Shown: in pieces, positions 56,684-64,000 of the stretch
Layout: each line of letters starts with the position of its first letter
Position numbering within the stretch: position 1 is the first letter of the stretch
NCBI GenBank assembly: GCA_000711775.1
Contig: ARYC01017185.1
Span: forward strand, 1 to 64,000
DNA: 64,000 nt
Direction: 5' to 3'
Origin: Oxytricha trifallax
Taxonomy: Eukaryota; Ciliophora; Spirotrichea; Sporadotrichida; Oxytrichidae
Translations under genes and position numbers: made by a program
Notes under the pieces: generated by a model
Told to the model about the DNA's origin: nothing
Databases searched by the model: none
What the model saw: only the letters and a program-made list of their open reading frames with translations

Positions 56684-57550
56684 AACCCCCAAAACAATAA
56701 GTTAAATTTGTAATTATTTTATTTAAAGGATATAGTTGGGGTTTTTATTGCGTAAAGAAAAGACTAGGGTTATTTTAAAAATAATAAAAAGAAATTAGCG
56801 TAGATTTTGGTATATTTATGGTATGAAAAACTACAATAAAAATGCCTAAGTAAATTTATGGTACTAGTATGAATATTGATTTAATCAGACCAGAATCTAG
56901 AAGCAAGTACTAAATGATTTATAAAATATTTTCATTAAAAGGACGCCAAGAAATTGCATTAAATTTGATATGTTTATAAAGATTTGAAGCCTTAAAAGAA
57001 TGCATAAGCCATTTTATTTGAAGTATCTATCATTAATTTAAACCAAGCTTAAAGAGAAGAAATTGTAATACTAGCTAATGTTAAAATGTTCTTGGTACCT
57101 CAGGATTTTTCCCTAACAGAGAAGAAGTTGAAGAAAAAATATCTGAACAACTTCTTTTATAGTATTATAGAGCAATTTGGAGAAAGGCATGTCTTACTTT
57201 GGTGCTAAGAATGAAAATCGAATCAGCTTGGCTTAAAAGCAAATTAATTAGAGGATGGATGTCTGCGAAGAAATTAGAATTTTTGTAGATATGATAATTG
57301 TAATAGCTACTCACTATCCTTGGTAATCATTAGAAGACATTGTTGAAATACAAAAGAAAGTAAGATTCATAGGACACAACAAACACAAGGGTTTTAATTT
57401 CTTATATTAGAGTTAACAAAAATTCTTTAAATACATTTTAAAATAGCAACAATACTAATTTTTCTCTACAAACATCTTTAAGACACCCAAATTTACCCTC
57501 GAATCAAATTGTTTAACATTTATTTAAGTGGTTTTGGGGTTTTAATATTA
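56684..57550 (+). mobile_element. Decayed TBE-like element with C4A4 ends
   Basis: The left end is GAAACCCCCAAAAC and the right end, reversed, TAAAACCCCAAAACC, as in TBE termini. Between them a plus-strand frame from about 56888 is open except for one TGA (near 57019): GRQEIALNLICLQRFEALKE, then VLGTSGFFPNREEVEEKISE. The latter resembles GNPGYFPERERV of the kinase in the complete TBE. Another frame continues ATHYPWQSLEDIVEIQKKVR. At about 0.86 kb it is far shorter than a TBE and lacks a transposase. Possible AAT flanks are weak. Confidence 0.45.
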
Positions 57551-57654
57551 ACTCGCTTTAAAAGTTCAACTTCATTTTCTTTTTTTATAGTGATAGTTTT
57601 TTATTAAATGAGATTTATATTATAATATTATTTTAGAAAAAATTACAATTAAAT

Positions 57655-60600
57655 TTATTTTATCAATTATGAGGTTTCAAAATTGAGTGTCGAATCGATT
57701 TCCAAATTTTCTCTCTTCAGTTCCCTGCATTCAAAATAATTAAATCTAATAAATTTATAAAATGATTCAAATTTCAAATAAAACAAAAAAGAATTATAAT
57801 TTGAAATCAATTACGTAACTATGAATTTATTTTATCATTTCTTATATTTAGGAATAAAATTAATTTTTATTATTAATTTTTAATTTTATTTTTTACGATA
57901 CATTTTATTTTATATTCAAGGTTAGAGATTAGATTAGTATCTCGAAAAATCTTTGTGATCATATCTATGCCTGCCTTGATATTAAGAGTTATCTCTGTGA
58001 TGCTAATATTAAGCTTGTCTAAGCATTAAAAGCCAAAAATATATTTTATTATATAGATATAAAAAAATAATAATGATTATAATTTTAAAAATGTAAAAAA
58101 TTCTTTATTTATATTTATTTTCTATAAAATTATATTTATTAATGAAATTTGATTGTAATGATGTTGAAATACTTTTGAATATTTTGATTAATGATTATAA
58201 TACTTTTAAATTCTTAGGAATTCATTCACACTTTTACAAGTAAAATTAAATATTTATTTTAATTTTAAATATATAGAAACTAATATTTTTACACATTAAT
58301 TATAAAAAATTAAAATTTTATATAAATAAATTTGTTTATTTCATATTTATTGCATGAAAAATTATTTTAATTATATAATTTTTAAGATCAAATCAAATTA
58401 CAAAAATTATGCTGATTTATCAATAGAATTATTTGTTCAAAGAATGAATGTATTTGATTATGATAAATTGTGAAACTATATTCAATAACAGTTCTATGAT
58501 CTAAAATATTTATAATAATGAGAACTAATTTCAACGAAAATATTAAAAAAATAAGTGACTTAGGACACTAAAATCTTATCTAATACTACTTAAATTATTT
58601 GAATTATTTTTAATAAAATACGAATTTTTAATATCTAACTATCTCATCTTATTTAATGATGTTATATTAAATAACAAATTAACTTACTTGATATAAGGAA
58701 AATTTCATAAAACTTCTAGAATAAAAAATCATTTATTAAATTGATATATTTATAAATCTAGAAAAAATAAATTTATTAATAAGGTTTATTGAATTTTTTT
58801 GCTTAAAAAGGTGGTTTTACTTTAATTGTAATAATTATAATTTATTGGAAAAGTTTCTTACATCTTAAAGTATTCTTAAATTGTCAATAACATTCCATAA
58901 ACTTAAAATATTATATTTAGATAAGGTTTTATTTTACAGTTAAAATATATTTCATAAAATTTAGATTGAATTAATATTCACTCTAATAAATCAAATTATT
59001 ATTGATAAACCATATATCTGTTATAAATCATATAATCTACTTAAACTTACAAAAAATATATATGAACATTGAATAGCATAAATTTGTATATTTAAAATTC
59101 TTTATTGATTTTATATTTTTATAATGATATGCTAAAACTTAAATTTTGCTAAGCAAAAGTATATACTAATCTTTAAAATGAATTTTAGGGAATAGTTTCC
59201 GGCATTTTTTTATTGTAAATTTATAAATTCTACATAAAATTGTGAAAAGATCTATTAATTTACAATAAAAAATTGAAGAGGATAGAGTACTTATATTATA
59301 AGAGCTTAAATATTTATAAGTTCATTTGATAATTTAAAATATAAGTATAACCATTTTGATAAAATTAGCTAATTTAGTTCAATAAATTTGTATTGTATAC
59401 TATCAAAAGAAACATTAATAAATTTAGAGAAAACAATTTCAAATAATGAAAAAATATCATTATATAATAAGAGATTGTAAGTGTCTGTTTTAAATTACAT
59501 TTCAAATAGTCAGGTATAAATATTTGAAGAAAAAAAGATTTGGAAAATAAAATGAAAATTTACTGCAGGAAACTTCCCCACCAAGTTTTATTTGATTATT
59601 ATAAAAATATCACAAGATATTTTTTTAGTGTATGCTCTTGGTTCGACTTATTACAAATAAGCTTTAATATCAATAGGTTTCAGACTGCATTAAATTTATT
59701 TACAAATTATTTTTTTTATAAAAATCATATAAGTTCTTATATTATTTAAATAAAATGCTCACAAAGTTAGTAGCGGCTTTAATAATTTCTTAGAGAGTTT
59801 AGATTGCATAGACTTTTAAAGTATTTAAAAAAAAGTTTATTTAATATTCTTAATAATCAATTATAAAAATATTTTTTAACTGAATCAGGATTAATTCTTG
59901 CATTTAAAATCTCAGCTAAAAAATAGGGGGAGCACCCATCGTCTGAGTATTTATCTTTTTTTTAGTTGAACATTTTTTGAAAGAATTATTTAAGTGAAAT
60001 TTCAAATGTTAAGTCTTCACTTTAATCTGATTTCACTAAGCTTTATTGGATGTCCTGCAATAACGTTGATAAGTTGATTAAATAGTTGGATATTTTAAAT
60101 TATTAATAAGCTTTATTTATAAAAATAACATAAATATTTATAAGACTTATTAGTGATAAAATCATATTTATAATTAATGATCAATAAAAATTTGAAAATA
60201 AATAATTATTGAATAATAATTTATTTAATTATATACGATATTAATAATTTTTCAATATTTTTGATTTAAAAAATTAATTATTTTATCTTTTATTTCAGCA
60301 ATCTTTCCTTCCGCTATTGCCATATCTTATTGCTGCTACTACTGCATGATCTGATTCTCACCATTTCTCAAGGTTAAAGTTTTGATTTGATCACCATCAC
60401 TTTATCTTTGATCACTTGAGTCATTTAGATTGGACTCCCTCCTTCCCTCTACATCTCTCTAGATAGAAGCTGAATTACTCAATCCATTGTCATGATTCTC
60501 AGATACCTGGTTTTGATTTCTATTCAAAACTTTATTAAGAATTTATTTATAGTTTGATAATATTTATTAAGTTCTAAATATGATATATATGCCAATAAAA

Positions 60601-63600
60601 CTAAGTTTAATTCTATAGAAATTATAAATAATAAGATTTAAGGTTTATATTTATGATAATTGGAAATCGAAACCTAAAAATAACTTCAATTTATTCAAAT
60701 ATTATTATTTTTTAAATATTATTCATATTTGGGTTTAAAAAATTGGACTTATTGTTTATATCTTTGCTGAATTATTATAAAATTTTTCATAAAATTTTGG
60801 AAAAATAATTGATATATTTAATAAATTATTTTTATCTAAGGATGACTTTGCTAAATTTATAAAATTTAACATAATAGGTTTAAAAATTCTATGTATAAAT
60901 ATATTTTTATAATTAAACTTAATTTTTGTTAGATAATATGTATTTCTTACTTAATATCTGGTATATTAAATATCATAAGTTTTAACTCATATTTTCAATT
61001 AAGTAATTCTATAATTACAGTCTAAGAGTCTGTAAAAATAGTCATATTATCGTTAATAATTTTATTTTAAGCAATAACAATTATGTTTTCATTTAATTTC
61101 TAAATAAATTAAAATGCTTTATTTAAAATATGACTTTAAAAAACAGTATTATTATTTAGTTATTATAAGTCTACAAATTTATTGAATTATAACTATTAAT
61201 TATTAATGGATATTATTTAATCAATGAATAAGAAATTATAATAATAAAATAATTTAATAAAGAAATTATTTAACTTGCTTAATAATAAATAAAATTATAA
61301 AAAATTGTTTATAAGACATATAAAAATCATTAAAAAGTTTTTGATTTTTAAATGATAAATATATCTTTTTTATTATTTGACGAGCATCTATCGACCCTAC
61401 ATTAAACAAAAATATTTTAAACAATTATTTTATAATTGATTATATTTTTAATTGTATTATTATTAAATATATTGAAATTTTTGATTATATTATTTTTTAA
61501 TAAATCATATTTTTTAAAATATTACTTATTATAATTTTATTCTTAATTTTATTTTCTCTTATTTCAATAGTTATACATTGCTCTTTTTAAAATTAAATCA
61601 ATTTGATTACTTTTATTTTTAATTAACATTATCTATATGATCAATTTGAAAAATATTATTTGATTGAAAATTTCAAATACTTATATGAAATTTAATTGTT
61701 AATTACTAAATAAAAGAATTATGCTTGATTCTAAAATGAATTTCGATTGTAAATTTAATAAAGAATTTATAAATAAAAGTTTCAAATATAAATTCAGATT
61801 TTTTTTTGTAGAAAATTCATTTAAATTTTACTCAGTATTACATTTAATATTATAATAAACTCAAAATAAATACTGATTTAAAAAAATTTAATATGATTTT
61901 TTTTAAGTCTTAGAATTTTTCATCAATTTAAAAATGAGTTCATTTCATATGATTAAAATAAATCTGATAAAATTACTTAGTATATAATTTGAATTTATTT
62001 TTAAACTCTTTTATTTAAATTATAAATATTTTAAGATTTTATTGACTCCAATCTTGATTGTTTAATTTTTGGTTCCCGAGTAGATTTTCAGAGGTAAAAA
62101 ATCTTTTCTTTAGAATGATTTGTGACTCAAGATTTTTAGTTTGCTGTAATTTAAATTAATTTTAATCATATCAGTATTTTTACAATAAAACTTATATTGT
62201 AGATTTCTATTATTATTTTTTAAATGTACAGAAATTATTTTTCATTAATAAGGATGATTATAGATACTAACCACCTCTATCCTCTTAAATTTGTAGAAAA
62301 ATGTATTAAGTATAATTTCTAATTCATTAAGTTATCCAGGGTCACTAGATATATTTGCTTTAATGAAATGTATATCACTATTTATAATTCGAATAAAGTA
62401 ATCATATAGTTATATTTCATTATTCACTTTATTAAAGCATTTGTATTATTTATCTACAATTTTATATTTTAAACAGATATTAATACAAATTAAAAATAAT
62501 TTAATGAATATAATTAGAAACTTTACATTGATCTTTTAAGAAACTCTAAATGAATCAGGAAAATTATTACCAATTAAAATTGAATGATAAGCAACTTAAG
62601 TTTATGAAATTATTCCATTTCAAGTGATTTTGACCTCAATAAACATAGTACATAATAAAAATTAAATCATTATTGGTAAATAAAATATCTTGATTGTTAG
62701 CTTAAATTTTACACAACCCTTATAGATTTAAAACTGTATTTCAAATTATTAAACATCCCAATTTAATAATTAGTTGTATATTCAAGATTTTAAAGGTTAA
62801 ATATTTACAATTTAATTGCAATTTCTATTTAAAATTTGGGAGAGTAACATAATTAGCAGTTTTTTTAATTAATTTTGGTAAAATTCTTCATAAAATCTAT
62901 TTTAAATTTTATAATCAAAATTTTAAACTTTTTAGTTATATATTAAATACTCTTTAACATCTCCCAAAACTAATGAAATGTATTAGTATAATACTTTAAC
63001 TTAGATTATGGCTTTAAAAAAATATAAATAGGAATCAAATAAAACTATTCATTTAAAAAAATACAGTTGAAGATATAAAATTAGTGTTAAAAATAAATGA
63101 TAACATCAGAAGACATAGGCTTAAATTAATATCTGAAAATATATAAATTAAATCACTTAATGCAGTTTCTTATTATTTGAAAAAACTACCAAAAAATTTA
63201 CTTTCATCATAGTCTTCAATAAATTTTTTATCATAAGTATCTCCAAGAAATCATATCCCACTCAAAATTTTAAATAATTTGATTATATAAAATTAAAAAA
63301 TCATTATTCTATAGTAGAGAATATATTACCAATATATTTATACCTCTTTTCAAGATCTTTTTGTATTCCTGCATATTATGTTCAATACATTAAAAAACCC
63401 TTGACCCTATCCAAATTTCGGCAAATTTATTAAAAGTATATTATTAATATTTTTTAATTTTAAATTATTAAAAATAATTTAATATTGCATACTTTTATTC
63501 AAAACATTGATTTTTATAAATAATTATTACTATTTAATGAGATTTTTCTTTCATACACATTTTCTTAGATCTTTGACTATTAGCAAACGAAAAAAAAATG

Positions 63601-64000
63601 AAAAAAATAAATTCTAAAATTGTTTTATTTATATTGATTAAACAATTTTTTTAAAAATTATTAAAAATATAGATTTTTCCCTCTAATTTAAGATTTATTT
63701 TCTAGTAATTAATAATATTATGTAAAATATTTCTCCTTTTATCAATAAAAATTTCTATAGTATTAATAATAATAATATCTATTCCTAATGTAGTCAACTT
63801 TAAATAAAATACTTTATTTTTTATATAATTTATTATTTGTTTTAATTCTTTGAGTTCAGCGAGAGAGTTAGATGACTCTTCATTTGCAAAATAATTCTAA
63901 TCGACGTCAATTGATTCTTGTGAAATTATTGCTGCGTTTAGAGCGGAAGAAATTTAATAGGGCATCTAGATTTATTTTTAAATTATATTTGATTAATAAT
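57655..64000 (-). CDS. Sparse MDS array of a large protein, running off the right edge
   Basis: Minus-strand islands from the right: 63950-63850 (NAAIISQESIDVDQNYFANE), 63415-63340 (CIEHNMQEYKKILKRG), 63270-63195 (GYDFLGDTYDKKFIEDYDES), 62350-62240 (SSDPGQLNELEIILNTFFYK), 62130-62040 (LESQIILKKRFFTSENLLGN), 60545-60286 (NQVSENHDNGLSNSASIQRD; LTLRNGENQIMQQQQQQDM), 60097-59870 (NLSTLLQDIQQSLVKSDQSE; YSDDGCSPYFLAEILNARIN), 59825-59750 (YAIQTLQEIIKAATNF), 58030-57900 (LDKLNISITEITLNIKAGID) and 57730-57655 (ECRELKRENLEIDSTLNF). One junction (60098-60285) is proved by a pointer. Coding DNA is under a fifth of this stretch. Helical, coiled-coil-like sequence; family unknown. Confidence 0.5.
59185..59582. 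mobile_element. Degenerate relative of the nested 43.7 kb MITE
   Basis: The left end TTAGGGAATAGTTTCCGGCA and the right end TGCAGGAAACTTCCCCACC are inverted and match the GGGAAGTTTCCTGCAC termini of the 43677-44190 element with a few changes. The interior is AT-rich. Confidence 0.5.
60098..60285. other. IES in the large minus-strand array, pointer TAAAATA
   Basis: TATTTTA (TAAAATA on the coding strand) is repeated at 60091-60097 and 60279-60285. Excision joins GKIAEIKDK to ISNYLINLSTLLQD in frame. Confidence 0.7.

Noticed and set aside
59540-59749. 69-codon plus-strand ORF
   Set aside because: It begins inside the right end of a degenerate MITE and is surrounded by minus-strand MDSs.
1-64000. 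CRISPR arrays, bacterial operons, ribosome binding sites
   Set aside because: The code use, GT-AG introns and IES structure are those of a ciliate nucleus; no spaced short repeats of CRISPR type are present.

Overview
The window looks like germline (micronuclear) DNA of a hypotrich ciliate close to Oxytricha/Sterkiella. Four lines of evidence support this. (1) Long reading frames open up only when TAA and TAG are read as glutamine and TGA as the stop. (2) Genes are cut by short AT-rich segments bounded by 3-8 bp direct repeats. Removing one repeat plus the spacer restores the frame at 17 places I could check, which is how internal eliminated sequences (IESs) with pointers behave. (3) A complete ~4.1 kb telomere-bearing element (TBE) with C4A4-type ends carries its three known genes. 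(4) Short GT-AG introns occur inside the coding segments (MDSs). No ORF-length gene is visible under the standard code. All MDSs I could order are colinear; I saw no scrambling.

Layout. 0.2-3.1 kb (-): scattered MDSs of a homeodomain-like gene. 3.3-7.05 kb (+): two tandem secreted histidine acid phosphatase genes. 7.2-9.7 kb (+): coiled-coil protein. 10.1-11.6 kb (-): WD40 protein. 12.9-14.2 kb (+): ankyrin-like protein. 14.3-16.8 kb (-): FLYWCH/MULE transposase-like gene, almost uninterrupted. 17.4-26.3 kb (-): leucine-rich-repeat protein resembling XRRA1, split by a 4.7 kb IES made of a palindromic element with a TBE inserted in it. 26.5-30.3 kb (-): an unknown protein and a J-domain protein almost touching. 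30.5-34.5 kb (+): a small unknown gene and a probable axonemal repeat protein. 34.7-35.8 kb (-): coiled-coil protein. 36.6-38.4 and 39.4-41.3 kb (+): two unknown genes separated by a 0.8 kb palindrome with a GC-rich core ORF.

From about 42.8 kb to the right edge the DNA is extremely AT-rich. Small minus-strand MDS islands (60-250 bp) float in it, separated by hundreds of bases. They may belong to a few genes or to one very large gene. Several foldback/MITE-like elements lie among them, one nested in another with a 7 bp target duplication.

In the living cell the genes would work after development, when IESs, TBE and palindromes are deleted and MDSs are joined into macronuclear nanochromosomes. 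The mobile-element genes are germline-limited by analogy with Oxytricha. Exact exon and MDS borders are given only where a pointer or splice pair could be read; other borders are approximate.
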